DNA of 64,000 nucleotides. Origin: Voacanga thouarsii. Taxonomy: Eukaryota > Streptophyta > Magnoliopsida > Gentianales > Apocynaceae. The notes beneath the pieces were generated by a model. It was given only the letters and a program-made list of their open reading frames with translations. It had not been told where the DNA came from and searched no databases. The stretch spans positions 744,001 to 808,000 of the forward strand of contig JANUWF010001281.1 in assembly GCA_026120185.1 (NCBI GenBank), written 5' to 3'. A program made the translations under genes and the position numbers. Positions 11,660 through 23,712 of the stretch are shown here, one piece after another (position 1 is the stretch's first letter; each line of letters starts with the position of its first letter).

Positions 11660-13407
11660 TATTAGAGGTATGCTCTAGAATCAATCTATTTATACAATGT
11701 ATTTTGCACATTTATCTAATAAAGGAACTTTTTATCTTTCAGTTTCATTGTTTTATATGTGCATGCCCATAAAACTAATAAATAAAGTCCCTAGCACAAT
11801 GTACAGTGTTAAGAAAATTGTGATTGAGATCATGATATGAGATTCCTACTATACTATATAGTATTTGTGCTTAAACTATCCCTAATCCTAGTATTAATTA
11901 GATAGTACATAATTAATGTGCAAAGACTAGCACGTGTTATACTTTTTGATTAGATCAAATGGTGATTCTCACATCCGTGAGTATTGTAATACTCAAAATT
12001 GATACATGGATGCTTGTTACATAAACAAGGACATTGAATGACCTAGCTATGAGATAGTCACATGGATAACTATTTAGTACCAGTGATAAAATCTCATTAT
12101 AACAAATGTGCAAGTGTCCTTAAACCTGAAATTTCCAAGGTATTTTATTTGTTGAGCATTGTACTTTGATTCTAATATTTGGAGTCTTATTAAGAATCAC
12201 ATATGGGATGGATATTAGGTACAACGTAAAGTGAACGAAAGTAGTTGAGAGGGTCATCAAAAAATTCATCACTCCTAATAGTATGAGTGTATATCTCACG
12301 GCCACTTGTAGGGAATCATTACTCAAGAAGTCCTTGGTCAAGGCAATTATGTGTTGGAAATTGTTTCAAACTGATACACATATTGAGTAATAAATTATGG
12401 AACAAGTACTAATAAATTCGTATTAGAATTAATTATATTCTAGATGAAGTTGTCACTAATTTCATATTCAAAATTGAATGAGATATAATATAATGAAAAG
12501 AGTTTATTGCACTCATGTCAAACCACTTGACTTTCTAGATTTTTTGGTGGTTATGATATATTGTTGGATGCTACTCATGATCTGTGAAATATGAATTTAT
12601 TAATTGGAGAGTTAATAAATTAATCCTAATTAGAATTAATAAGTTAATTCTAATTATTAAGGATTATTAATTCTATAGTGATTAGAATTAATTCATATTT
12701 CACTACGGATAGACCAAGAAATCTAATAGGCCACACACAATAAAGGAATTGTTACTCAAGATATTATATGATAATATTATAGGGTTAATTTGTAAGAAAA
12801 AATAATATTATGGACAATTATAAATTGGTTATAATTATTAGGGTCAAAATTACAAATGCTAAATCATTGCGGTCGAATTGTAAACTTATTATAATTCAAG
12901 GGCCTATTTGCAAGTTATGATACCTAAGCCTATAATGAAAATGACTTTTAGTTGGTTCCTGAAGGGATTTAGGTAACACACGTATATTTCCTAATTTCCC
13001 TAAGACGGTGCACGTATGTATATGTATGCATAGCTTTAGTTGTAATGGGATTGTGGTTTTTAGGAAAACCATCACAGAAAGATTAAAATCATTTTCCTCT
13101 GAAAATTAATTAACCCTAATGCCACCACAATAAAACCCACTAGTATTAGTTTTGTGCGTTGTTCTTGAGTACGTTCTTTGTGTGTATACAATTAGAGAAG
13201 TTCCTATTCTTGAAATTTGATGGCTTAATTTGATCACCCTTCGAAGAGCATTTGCACGAAGAAAATTTTTAAAAGTTGTTTGATAAAGGTAATCAATTTT
13301 TCTTCTCTTACTTAACTCATTTAATTTCATACGAGTGATCTTTTGTATAGATTTCGTTTTATTTTTCGCTGCACATATATTTGATATAGCATGATCAAAA
13401 TCCAACA
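11660..13407 (+). mobile_element. Solo LTR of copia family A
   Basis: It aligns end to end with the LTRs at 10-1717, 31996-33697 and 39418-41133: start TATTAG, the CACATCCGTGAGTATTG.AATACTC block, CCACACACAATA, and end CCAACA. It is flanked on both sides by TACAC (11655-11659 and 13408-13412), a perfect 5-bp target duplication. No internal sequence remains, so it arose by recombination between the two LTRs of a former element. Confidence 0.88.
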
Positions 13408-13487
13408 TACACACGTAAAACACACTGATCACATACTATCTTAACTTTTAGAGATTGTCTCTGGAAAGCACGAAGGTGATGGATCAG

Positions 13488-13531
13488 GTGCAATTAGTAT
13501 TGATAACTAGTGCAATTAGTATTGATAACTA
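13488..13531 (+). repeat. Tandem duplication of 22 bp
   Basis: The unit GTGCAATTAGTATTGATAAC-TA occurs twice head to tail without mismatch. Confidence 0.9.
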
Positions 13532-13560
13532 CCCTGTTATAAAAATTCATTCTCACATCA

Positions 13561-14225
13561 TATTACTAGAAAAAGACTGATTACCAACTAATAAATTTTG
13601 TTTGTAATTACCCAATTTCTGTTGCTAATGCTGGATTACAAACAGATTTCTAACAGAATTCACTCCGTTGGTAAAATGCTTGTTGAAAATTGTTACCAAC
13701 AAAATGTTTTCGTGTTGGTTGGTAATTACTAATAGATTTCACAGTTAGTAACATTAAATTTCGGTTAGTAATAATTTTTTGGAATTAAGTATTTTCTATT
13801 GATAATTTTGTTAAGTTACCAATAAACTGACTAATTGATTGGTAAAGTACTTGGTAATTTTCCAATTGATTCTTTTATTGGTCATTTGGTTGGTAGATTT
13901 TTCTAATTTATTATTTACTTGGCAATTTTTCAATAATTCCTTAGTTGGCATATTTATTTTGTTGATAAATATTATACATTACCAATAATCGATTCAATTG
14001 GTACTTAATTGGTAGATGTCTAAGACTATTCAGTTGGTACTTAGTTGGTAGATGTCTAAAACTATTATGTCAATTGATAACTTACCAACTAAAGTTCAAT
14101 TGGTAATGCCATAATATAAAAACACAATACTGTTAGTAAACACCCATATATTTCTATTGGCAAGTACCCATAAATTATTGTTGGTAACTAAAATTACTAA
14201 AAGATGTTTTGTTGCTAATTAAAAT
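13561..14225 (+). repeat. CACTA-like terminus with subterminal repeats
   Basis: The edge TATTACTAGAAAAAG differs from the common plant CACTA end (CACTACTAGAAAAA) by two C-to-T changes. It is followed by ~650 bp packed with short copies of TTGGTAA / TTACCAA in both orientations. Dense short inverted subterminal repeats are typical of CACTA (EnSpm) elements. Confidence 0.55.
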
Positions 14226-14371
14226 TACATTATTACTATATAATCCATAATTTACATATTTGATAAAGTAATCTTGCATAATATTAAAAATACATCTCTA
14301 TCAAAAGTTATACATCCATATCAAAAGTACATCTATAAAAATAGCCCCATAAAAATCAGATGGGAAATATT

Positions 14372-14524
14372 ACACACAGCTATCAAATGGGAAATATTTT
14401 CGAATTCATCGTAAAGTTGTTGTGCCTTTAGTGCAATCCTTTGAGCCCCAAAAAAATCATTATTTTGCATCTTCACGTTAGCTAATTCCTTGGCCTTGAT
14501 GGCCTCATCTTTGTTACACTTCAT
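14372..14524 (-). pseudogene. N-terminal fragment of a plant DnaJ-domain protein
   Basis: From the ATG at 14524 the minus strand encodes MKCNKDEAIKAKELANVKMQ, then NNDFFGAQRIALKAQQLY and ENISHLIAVC. This is the conserved start of plant DnaJ (DUF3444-type) proteins, a helical region before the J domain. The J domain with its HPD motif is absent: similarity stops near 14372, next to CACTA-like subterminal repeats. There is no stop inside the fragment. I read it as a gene start captured and truncated by the transposon. Confidence 0.72.
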
Positions 14525-14549
14525 CGCCAATGAATGCAATAATGTCAAT

Positions 14550-17060
14550 CAACTTGATTCTCTGGTATAATGCAAAAGTTTAATAGCAAAATATTTTCTT
14601 CATACTCCACAAAATGCACAACCAAAGAAATGGAACTAATCACTTAACTCTTCTCGAACCCACAACTATCTGCAGTGAAAACAACTACCAAGAAAATCCT
14701 TGTTAAAGTCTATATCGTATTCCATTATAGCCAATACATTTTAGCAGTAGTAAAAAACTAAATAAAAGAAAGGCTAACTTGCAGTTTTTTCAAACTCAAC
14801 CAATGCCAAATGCATTAAACGATCACATGGCAGAGATGCTTCTGGCACACTACTTCCAGTATCCAAGTTCAACACAGGTAAGCAAAAAGCACTTTAAGCA
14901 ATAATACTATAAAAATTATGTTTTGATAGTCCACTTATGACTAAAAGGTGCTCCCCAAACAAGAGTTATTAGTTAACATGGTTGATGAGCAGCAGAGGGA
15001 TACTGCCCCAAGAAAAAAAAAATCCAAGAATTTCTTACTGAGAGCAGGGACATAGAAAGGAAACTTGGAGGGTCAAAAGTCGTAATCCATTTTAGAGCAG
15101 TTAATAAGAAGTAACCAAACTTCTGCTTTAACAGCCATGGGGGGGAAATGTCAGAGGAATTAGCCATCAGTATTTCAGTATAATTTAAAGAATAGCAAAT
15201 TATTGTCACATAATAATTTCAATTAACCGGTGGTATCACATGAGAAAATAAAAGAGTTTATTCATGAATATGCACCAGTCACTGGTAGGGAAATAAAAGT
15301 CATAAAAATGAATACAAAAATTGTACGATTACCTATTTATTACAAATTGAAAAAATAAGAACATAAATGGTAGCAGAAATTCAGAATCCTTAAGAATTTT
15401 TCCAAATAATAATAATAATAAGTGCAATAGGAAGAATAAATATCAGAAATGGACTTCTCTAAGAATTTTCATATTTTGCTGGGATGAGCATCATAATACA
15501 ACTTTTATTGAAACCAGATTGCCAAATCAAAACATTCCTTGAGGTCCCTCTTCAAGCATTGCTGGAAGCAGACAAGCAGAAGACAGACAAGAAATGATAC
15601 CTTCTTTTCCTTCAGACCATTAAGTGATACAAATGCAACAAAAGTACTAAGACACATTTAAACTAAGACTAGATTTATTGAAACTGAAATGTATATAGCA
15701 TAGTCATTGTAGCAAAGATGTGAGAGAGTTTTGGTGGGGGGAAGGAGAAGAATAACTGCTATAGAAGAAGACCATCTTACTCGTGAGGTAGGATGGTCTG
15801 CACAGAGCTTTCTTATTGTTGGTCGCATAATATGAATCTAAGAACAAGGAAATGTAGATTACCAGTTAAAAAAACTTGATGTGTTACATTTATACTAATA
15901 GCCAAAACATTAGCACCACATGTAAAAACAATATATGTTGCATCTGGATCTCCAGATATCTTGTTCTCCAATTAAGGACAAATGAACAATGTGAAAAATC
16001 TTACAAGAAAAATGTGAACATGGCAAATTAACTAATGCACAAAGAATACCTAGAATTGCTATTCGGGCAATTTTCTCTATCCCATCAAACAGGCATACAA
16101 CCAAACGTCTATATAGGTTACCATTACTCTTTCACTTGAATCCTCAGTCTGAACATCATTCCTATTTAGAGAAAAAGGATCATGCCAACAAAAATAGGAA
16201 ATTAGAAATTTGAGTAGGCCAAACGGAGACTACCTGCCACTGCTTGGTGCCAAAAGCTCCATCAACTACTCTCCTTAGTACTTAAGCTAGTAGATTTACT
16301 ACTCATTCCTTGCATTTAAGGCAGCTTACCAACAATTAAAGGGGAAAATATTTTGAACTGAAAAAGAAAACAAGGGACCCCTTCAACAAAGCAAAGTAAT
16401 TCAGTTTGTCTTCTAATAATAGACTCATCCCTACAGTTTCTTTTCCTAACTAGTTTATTTAAGAGAAAGAAGATCTAAACCATGCAAAAGACTAAGCCAT
16501 TTAGAGATTCACAAACAAGGTAAACGAAATTAAGAAATGCAAAATGCAGTTACACAAGAGTTCCAAATGAACAAAACAACCACTAATTGGAAACACTACC
16601 AAGCTGGAATCACACATCAGATCAGATACCTCACACACAAGATTCCAAGCAACATTAAGAAAATTCATTTACACAATATATACATATACATATACATATA
16701 GAAAGGGAAGTAACGTGGAATTACAGTAGCGGAGAACCCTCCTAGCAGATTCCAAAAATCAATAGAGCATTACAATGCTTCCTCTGTTACAATCCAAAGA
16801 GGTTTTGGAGGGCAAAAAGATTAAGATGAGTGAGAGAGAGTACAAGTTATCCATCCCACGGATACAATTCTTCGATTGTACAAATTTTTGCAGAGATTTC
16901 TAACTAAAAATCAGAATGGGAACAAAGCGGCGGTAGCTATGGAGGAAAAAGGGAAAAAGAATGGGGTCGGCTGTTCTGAAATCAGAATGGGGAAGGAGAA
17001 GAATGGGGAAAAGGACTGAATCGGGGATGGGGATTGGGGTTGGGGAACAGAGAGCTTCTA
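14550..17060 (-). other. Probable upstream/intron sequence of the captured DnaJ gene
   Basis: About 2.5 kb less AT-rich than its surroundings, without a recognisable coding exon. The far end (16920-17050) is G-rich on the plus strand (GGGGATTGGGGTTGGGG), like a 5' leader read from the minus strand. I infer that it is the 5' untranslated part of the DnaJ gene carried with it. An independent non-coding origin is possible. Confidence 0.35.
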
Positions 17061-17099
17061 ATTTAGATGCATTTTTTCCGTTTTGTTTTTTTTTTTATT

Positions 17100-17929
17100 T
17101 TCCCTCTGAGAAATATTGTCATGAATTACATACATAAAGAAAAAGCTTTATCAACAGCTTATGAATTTCATTTTTTTTTCTTTTAATGATACACAGTGCA
17201 CTAAGGCTCAATGTAAAAAAATTTACACTTAATATTTTATACATATAATATATATATATATATATATATCACACTAAGACTCAAGAAAATACTAATTGTA
17301 TATATTTATATTTTTGTGTATATATAAATAATAATAATTTAACATATAATATATATTAGCATACAATATATAATTAAGCTTTTTAATATATATATTAATT
17401 ATATTCAAATTATGTAATTTTAAGTTATTCTAGTTTGTCCCTCCTTATTGCCTAGACTTTTTTTTTATACTTCGAAAAAATAGGTATAAATTTTGAAATC
17501 CTTTTTTAAACAAGTTTAATTTTGAGGATTCCATAAATGCAGTTGGTATATTTTATTTTTTTTAACTTGTAATTCTTTATTATTAAGTTTATTACTTTTG
17601 TAATTTATGATATAAATATAACTATATAAATATATCTTTTTAAGGTGATATAAATATAACCAATTAGACATATTGCTTTTAGAATAATATACAATGTCAT
17701 TATTTGTTTTGATAAGCCATAATTCTAATATAATTATTAAGCTCAATTTGGAAATCTTTTCAATTCCAATAAATTTAATTTTAATTTATTGAATTTCCAA
17801 GCGATTCCCAAATATAGCCTCAATATTTTTATATAAATATAAAGTACTAAATTATTGTTTAATTACAATGATTGAATTTCATTTTTTTAAAAATGCTAAT
17901 TAATATGCTTAACACAAAAATTTATTTTG
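17100..17929. other. AT-rich non-coding stretch
   Basis: Very AT-rich, with a (TA)n run near 17250-17270. No coding signal. Confidence 0.6.
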
Positions 17930-18835
17930 GGCTCTTCTACAGAAATTATATTAGCTTATGTGACAAAATATATACGATTATCTTCAAATTTGATCATGAT
18001 ACTTTTATTAGCAATTTTAATAAATCTAATGGTTAGATTATTAATTTGATATGCTTATCTTTATAAAAGCGTTTGGTTTTGAGCTATTATATAGAGATTA
18101 TGGTAGCATATGTAACAAAATATATTCGATTACCTTGAAATTTGGTCATAATACATTTTTAAGCAAAGTAAATAAATATAACGGTTGGATCGTTAATTTG
18201 ATATGTGTATCTTTATAAATGAGTTAGATTTTAGGCCGTTAAATTGAGATTATGCTAGATTATGTGAAAAAATATATTCGATTATCTTAAAATTTGGTCA
18301 TGATACTTTTTAAAGTAATTTTAACAAATCTAACGGTTGGATCGTCAATTTGATATGCTTATCTTTATAAATCATTAGATTTTGGACCGTTATATGAAAA
18401 TTATACTAGATTATGTGGCAAAATATATCCAATTATCTTAAAATTTGGACATGACACTTTTAAAAGTAATTTTAACAAATGTTACCATTGAATTATTAAT
18501 TTGACATGTTTATCTTTAAAAATGAGTTAGGTTTTGGGCCATCAAATTGATATTATATTAGATTATATAGAAAATATATCCGATTTTCTTCAAATTTGGT
18601 TTTGATACTTTTTTAAATAATTTTAACAAATATATCGGTTAGATCATTAATTTAACTTGCTTATCTTTATAAATGCATTAGGTTTTGAGCCATTATATAG
18701 AGATTATACTATATTATGTAGTAAAATATATCCGATTACATTCAAATTTGGCCTCTTTTTTTTTTTTTTTTTATCAATTTCAACAAATATAGCGATTGGA
18801 TCGTTAATTTAATATGTTTATCTTCAACAAATATG
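17930..18835 (+). repeat. Tandem array, ~153-bp unit, six diverged copies
   Basis: The block TTTGATATGCTTATCTTTATAA recurs near 18045, 18198, 18342, 18500, 18652 and 18808, that is, every 150-155 bp. Each unit also has an AAATATAT.CGATTA block and AATTTTAACAAAT..AACGGTTGGATCG. Copies differ by many substitutions. The array lies between the two CACTA-like subterminal regions. Confidence 0.85.
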
Positions 18836-18849
18836 TATTCCTTCTAGGT

Positions 18850-19425
18850 AAACTTATGACAACTACCCAATTCAGTTGATTGTTCGTTGGAAAATCAGGT
18901 AGGAAAAATATTTCCCTCCTCTATTACCAACAGATTGCCATCATACATAGTTAAAACTACTCGTATTTTATTGGTAATATGTTAGTAAATATTTTCTCAC
19001 ATGTTTACCAACATATTACCAATAGATTACCAGTACAAATATTAACAACCAAATACAAACAGTTAGTAATTCTGTTGGCAGCTTATCGCACATTGATATG
19101 CTATATTTCCAATGGATATCTCAGTTGGTAATTCGGTTGGAAAAAAATTGACCATCAAATTACTAACTATATTATCAATTGAAATATCTACAACTACCCA
19201 TTTCAGTTAGTATTCTGATGGTAAATTGGTGGGAACAACATTCTCTCCTATTACCAATAGATTACCTTCAGAAATAGTTACCAACTATTTGTATTTGTTG
19301 GTAATCGGTTGATAAATATTTTTCCTCCTGTTTACCAATAGATTACCAACTAATTACCAAAAAAAAAAAAAAAAAAATCACCAATAGAATACACATAGTT
19401 GGTAATTTGTTAGTACAAAATATTC
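18850..19425 (-). repeat. Second CACTA-like subterminal repeat region
   Basis: Same vocabulary as 13561-14225: many TTACCAACAGATTACC and GTTGGTAAT words in both orientations, plus a poly-A run. A clean terminus (TTTTTCTAGTAGTG-like) is not visible, so the outer end is eroded or lies elsewhere. Confidence 0.5.
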
Positions 19426-19429
19426 AATT

Positions 19430-20151
19430 CAAGGACTTACTTGAAGTAATCCAGTCAGAAAAGTACTATCAACTGCTTTGATCTTCTACTTCAAAAATAA
19501 CCCCTTATAAAAAAGCACACATAATAAACTATAATCATATTCTAACTCAATAATATGATAAAGTCATAATCACTTAAATCTACCAATTCTAAGTATCTAT
19601 CGTGATATCACATATTCATTGTGTCATCCGTGCATCAAACTCATCACATAATAACCATAGTTTTTCAACTAGCCTAAATATACATATAATCGTCTTATTA
19701 TAAGTCAACCTAGTCATCATAGAATCCTTGATCTATCAAGTAGTCAAATAATAATCTCCTTCATCTCATATTCCTAATAAAAGACCATCAAAATCATCCA
19801 ACAACATAATCCACATCTTCTATGATCCTACTAGTAGTAAAGCATGCTCATAATCATAAAATCATTAACCATCAGAAGATCAATCAATTGCATAAATCAA
19901 ACTTTCCATGATCATACTAGTATCAAGACAAACTCATCTAACTCAAAAGATCACTATTAAAACATTACACGTTTTGGTTCTTCAAATAGAACTAAAGTAT
20001 AGATCTAACTAAATCACTCAACTCAAACTTTGTTTAGGTAATATAGTTTACCTCTTAATACAGCAGAACTAAGAGTTTGGTTGGTGACTTCTTGTTGAAC
20101 AAGTCGAATCCTCTTGAAGAGAAGAGATGGCTTCCTTAGCACTCCTAAGGT
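19430..20151. other. Unassigned non-coding stretch
   Basis: No gene recognised. The sequence continues on the other side of the hAT-like insertion at 20160-20983, where the interrupted text reads CTAAGGTTTCTCATG before and TTCTCGTGTGATTATAAG after. Confidence 0.5.
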
Positions 20152-20159
20152 TTCTCATG

Positions 20160-20355
20160 TAGGGATGGCAATTCTCCTATTTAAATCGGGGACCCGACCC
20201 AATTAGGCCAGGGACTCCTCGATTTAAGCGGTGATAAGGCCGGAGCTGGGCTTCATTTCTCGGTCCGTCAACCGGGGTCGGGCTGGGGACGGGGATTGCA
20301 TGATCCTCGCCCCCAGCCCAGCCCGACCCGCTCCACATAAATTTTATATTATGTG

Positions 20356-20394
<39 letters not shown>

Positions 20395-20507
20395 TAGATT
20401 ATATAAATATATATACACACACATACATATAGAGTTCGATTATATTAGCGTCATATATGTATACATCCTATATAGATTTTATATATATTATATATGTATA
20501 TATACCA

Positions 20508-20540
<33 letters not shown>

Positions 20541-20983
20541 ATCTAAATTATAGGTAGATTATATATTATATATGATTGTATATGTATATAAAATAAAATA
20601 AAATATAAAAGAAGAGGAAAAAAGAAAAAGAAAAGAAAAAATTATAAATTATCAATTTTACTCTTACTAATTTAGTAATATGATAAATACGTAAACCATT
20701 GGAAACCACCACAAAAGTTTTTGAAATGATTAAAAAGTTTTGAATAAAAATATATTGGAGGCAAAAAAAAAAAATCTAAAAAAAAATCTTTATAAATATT
20801 TTCGGGTCCAAACGGGCCTCCGCTTCCCTGCTGGGCCGAGATCGGTGATTGTTTTATCCCCGACGGATCGGGGGCGGGGATCCCTACCTTTCCCCGTGGC
20901 GGAGACGGGAAAATAGGGGCGTATGAGGGGACAGGGCCTGAATTTCTAGTCCCCGGCCCAGCCCGACCCCATTGCCATCACTA
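20160..20983. mobile_element. Non-autonomous hAT-like element with TIRs and 8-bp target duplication
   Basis: Ends TAGGGATGGCAAT and (inverted) TAGTGATGGCAAT agree at 12 of 13 positions. The flanks TTCTCATG (20152-20159) and TTCTCGTG (20984-20991) agree at 7 of 8, fitting the 8-bp duplication of hAT elements. The 824-bp body has GC-rich subterminal blocks (GGGTCGGGCTGGGGAC, CCCAGCCCGACCC) around an AT microsatellite core (20345-20530). It has no transposase. Confidence 0.72.
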
Positions 20984-20991
20984 TTCTCGTG

Positions 20992-22249
20992 TGATTATAA
21001 GAGAAAAAGGAAGAAGAGATTAGTCCCTTAGTTTCGGTCATGTAGAAGAGAAGAGAAAAGAAGAATGACCAAGATGGAGAGATCAATCTCCCTTAGGTTT
21101 GGACTTGTGAATGCCGCGAAAGAGAGAGATAATTGCTGATTTAGTTTAGTGTGTGTGCATGTGGTTGTTTGCTTGTTGTTTTGGATTTTTGTGTGTGTGT
21201 GGCTATTTGCTTGTTATTTCAGTTTTATGTGTTCAAAAGGGTGTGTTTTTGTTTTGCTAAAGTTCTTGTGAGTGTATATGTGCTAGCTAAAATCAGTAGT
21301 GGATATGTTGTGTGAGTTTTAGCGAAACAAAAAGTCTATTGAAGATGGATGTTAAAGCTGTTGGTCGTGTCCTTGTGTGGTGTGACCGAAGCTTGCTGGA
21401 ATTTGGTTTTATTTTATGTAGGTGTCAGCTATTTTTGTTTGATGATGTGTTGTCACAAAAAATGCTGATGATTGATGCTTTGGTGAAGTGATTTAGATAA
21501 GTGAAAACTCCACCTAATGATAAGAGATAGTAGTTTGGAGTGTTAAGAAGATTTATCTTCAGCTAGCTGTGTTTCGGTCAACTACGGTGAGGAAGTAAAA
21601 AGAAAAAAAAAAAAAAAGCCTAGCTTGTTGTCAGCTAGGTAGCTGAAATTCTCAAAAGAATAAAAGAGTTCTTTTTGGAGGAAAATTTCTGATTACATGG
21701 AATAAAAATTGCATTATATGGTAAGGTTTCCAATTATCTTCAAGAGTTTCAATTGAGCTAAAACAACCCCAAGATGGCAAACACGAGCATTAATATGCTG
21801 TTGTAATTTTTGGTTAAAACTAAGAAAACCTTTCAGGAAAAATAGATGAATTTAAAAGATAAAAGTTGAATGTTTTCTTCAGAAAATTTGAAAGTTGGAA
21901 GTTAGATTAGATATTAGAATATATTAATATAACAGAAATTCTGGTTTTGTAGAAATAATGAGTGAATTATCTAAATAAAAATTATCCTTAGATTTTGGGA
22001 AACCTTATCCTAAGCTTCTTAGGAGTTCCATTAGGGTTTAAAATCCCTCCAAAAGTAGTGGCATCCATGAAGAAGAAAAGCTAAATTACTTTCTAAATAA
22101 ATGCTAAAAGAAATTTAGTTAAAATAAATAACATACTATAGATAAAATTAGTAATATCTATTTAAGCTAAATTCTAGGAGATATATTGTTCTAGGTGGCG
22201 GATGAGCTTAGAAATTTAGGGATAATTAAATCTTTTAGAGCGTTTTTGT
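20992..22249. other. Non-coding stretch between hAT-like element and viral fossil
   Basis: GA-rich, then T/G-rich sequence with leader-like character. No ORF or element recognised. Confidence 0.5.
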
Positions 22250-22307
22250 GGAGGTAGGATAGCTCAACTGCTTTAGTAGTACCTGAGCACAAGTTTGTAA
22301 TCGTGTT

Positions 22308-22400
22308 TGTGTTTATAAGGTAACTATGGAATAGAGACCTTTGGTCTCTCAAAACTCCCTTGTATAATGAATATGTGAGATATGGCCTTTAGCCTAATCT
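22308..22400 (+). other. Viral leader fragment, inverted copy
   Basis: Nearly identical to the reverse complement of 25858-25945, sharing TTTATAAGGTAACTATGGAA and GAGACCTTTGGTCTC. It sits in plus orientation at the left edge of the cluster. Confidence 0.8.
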
Positions 22401-22639
22401 TCCCTATTTATTTGATTAAGATGAAACAAGACTTGTTGAATATTATTCTTGCTCATCTTCTGACTATTGATTCTCAATATAATTTGTGAATCTTATACTT
22501 ACATTACCTTGATTATCTATATAATATTTAACTCCAGTTGGTATAATTTAGGGCTCTATAAGTATATTACTAATATTCCAGGTTGATTCTATATATTCTT
22601 TATTACTTATTGACTGCAAAAAAGTCTAATTTGATAAAC

Positions 22640-22900
22640 CCGCTAGAGTAAGCGTCCATCTCAGTGAACAGGGTCATCACATGGTTGAGTTATCTGTCAA
22701 GTAATACTTTGTTGGCAAGATCATAGTAACCATCAGGGATATAAATACGTGCCAACATACCATGTCTGATTAGATTTTGGACAGACAGGTCTAAACCAAG
22801 AATCTTTTTATCAGTCCACTTTGATATTTTGATAACTCCACTGACAAAAGTAAAGCTTTTAGTGGGGAACAGCTTTGAATACTGTACAATGGTCATTTCA
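22640..22900 (-). pseudogene. Viral ORF3 N-terminal fragment
   Basis: Homologous to 31370-31590 (shared words FTFVSGVIKISKW, IYIPDGYYDLANKVLLDR). This part of the polyprotein would be where a movement protein is expected, but I do not see an unambiguous 30K-family motif, so I leave the function open. It is joined at ~22895 to the end of the RNase H region. Confidence 0.6.
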
Positions 22901-23025
22901 AGCCCAAAACTTGACTAAATAATTTTGGATTTAAAGTCCATTACATATTTTAGGCTTGAGAAGACTGGACCAACCTACTCAATTTATCAGCCCAAAAATT
23001 TTGATCTGCATTAATGTGTTCAATG
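22900..23025 (-). pseudogene. Viral RNase H C-terminal tail and start of intergenic region
   Basis: Reads FIEHINADQNFWADKLSRL to a stop near 22945, the typical end of a retroelement RNase H (AD.LSR). The same segment occurs in plus orientation at 28795-28960. Confidence 0.75.
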
Positions 23026-23029
23026 AACA

Positions 23030-23205
23030 CATATGAATATTCACTAAGGAAAATATTGAATATAGCGATTCAATATCACCTGCTGATCAATTAATGATTA
23101 GACAGAATAATGTAATAATAATTCCGTTATTAAATATTTTGGAAAAGTTAGAACTACCAATTCCAAATAATCCTGAAATAACATCAAAATTAGATGACTT
23201 AATTT
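23030..23205 (+). pseudogene. Viral ORF2 fragment, inverted
   Basis: Plus-strand frame contains SPADQLMIRQNNVI and PNNPEITSKLDDL, matching the minus-strand ORF2 at 24492-24825 and lacking its in-frame stop. It is fused at ~23205 to a minus-strand capsid fragment. Confidence 0.7.
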
Positions 23206-23440
23206 TTAATTTGTCTATCTATCTCCTTTTGTATGCATTGTTCTTTGAAATAATTAAACAAGAATTGAATTCTACTGGTAATGCCTACCACAAGTGTATT
23301 ACCAACAGATTCCATCCATTTTTCACTAACTACTTTCGCTAAAGGATTAGGTAGCTTAGCAAAAAATTTATCACTAAGTTCTAGATCCCAACTTCTTGGG
23401 GTTTACCAATAGACATTTTCTTTTTTGATAAAACCAACCT
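23205..23440 (-). pseudogene. Viral capsid-region fragment
   Basis: Reads RSWDLELSDKFFAKLPNPL then SEKWMESVGN, as in the longer copy at 27571-27795. Broken at both sides. Confidence 0.65.
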
Positions 23441-23459
23441 ATAATTACTAATACGTTCA

Positions 23460-23712
23460 TCAAAAATATTTTTAAATGTTTGATGTGTTCATTTATGGAG
23501 AAAAATGGATACTATATTCAAAAAATATCCATTTATAGTCTACTATATTGACGATATCTTGGATAATCCATATGAATGCCTTGCAATCTGAGGTAAAAAT
23601 TTGCTTTATCTAATTCAGGTTTTTCCTCAAAATGTTATGTCCAATCATAATTGGGATACACGGAATCCAAAGTTTCATGAGGTTCATATTCTACGTAGTA
23701 ATAAGAACTCAT
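23460..23712 (-). pseudogene. Viral ORF beginning at the dUTPase stop (ATGA), unrecognised
   Basis: The ATG at 23712 overlaps the dUTPase stop in ATGA. The frame reads MSSYYYVEYEPHETLDSVY with a stop soon after, and similar-looking coding sequence continues (KPELDKANFYLRLQGIHMDY). I infer the start of the next viral reading frame or polyprotein section, whose role I cannot name. Confidence 0.45.

Noticed and set aside
20231..20557. 108-residue ORF across the hAT-like element
   Set aside because: The C-terminal half is translation of a TA/CA microsatellite (IYIYIYIY), and the N-terminal half is GC-rich transposon sequence.
22255..22305. A-box-like TAGCTCAACTGC suggesting a tRNA or SINE
   Set aside because: No B-box at proper spacing and no cloverleaf; more likely chance in viral or flanking sequence.
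22530..22570. TTGGTATAATTTAGGGC as viral tRNA-Met primer site
   Set aside because: Only the first six bases match TGGTATCAGAGC; the rest differs.
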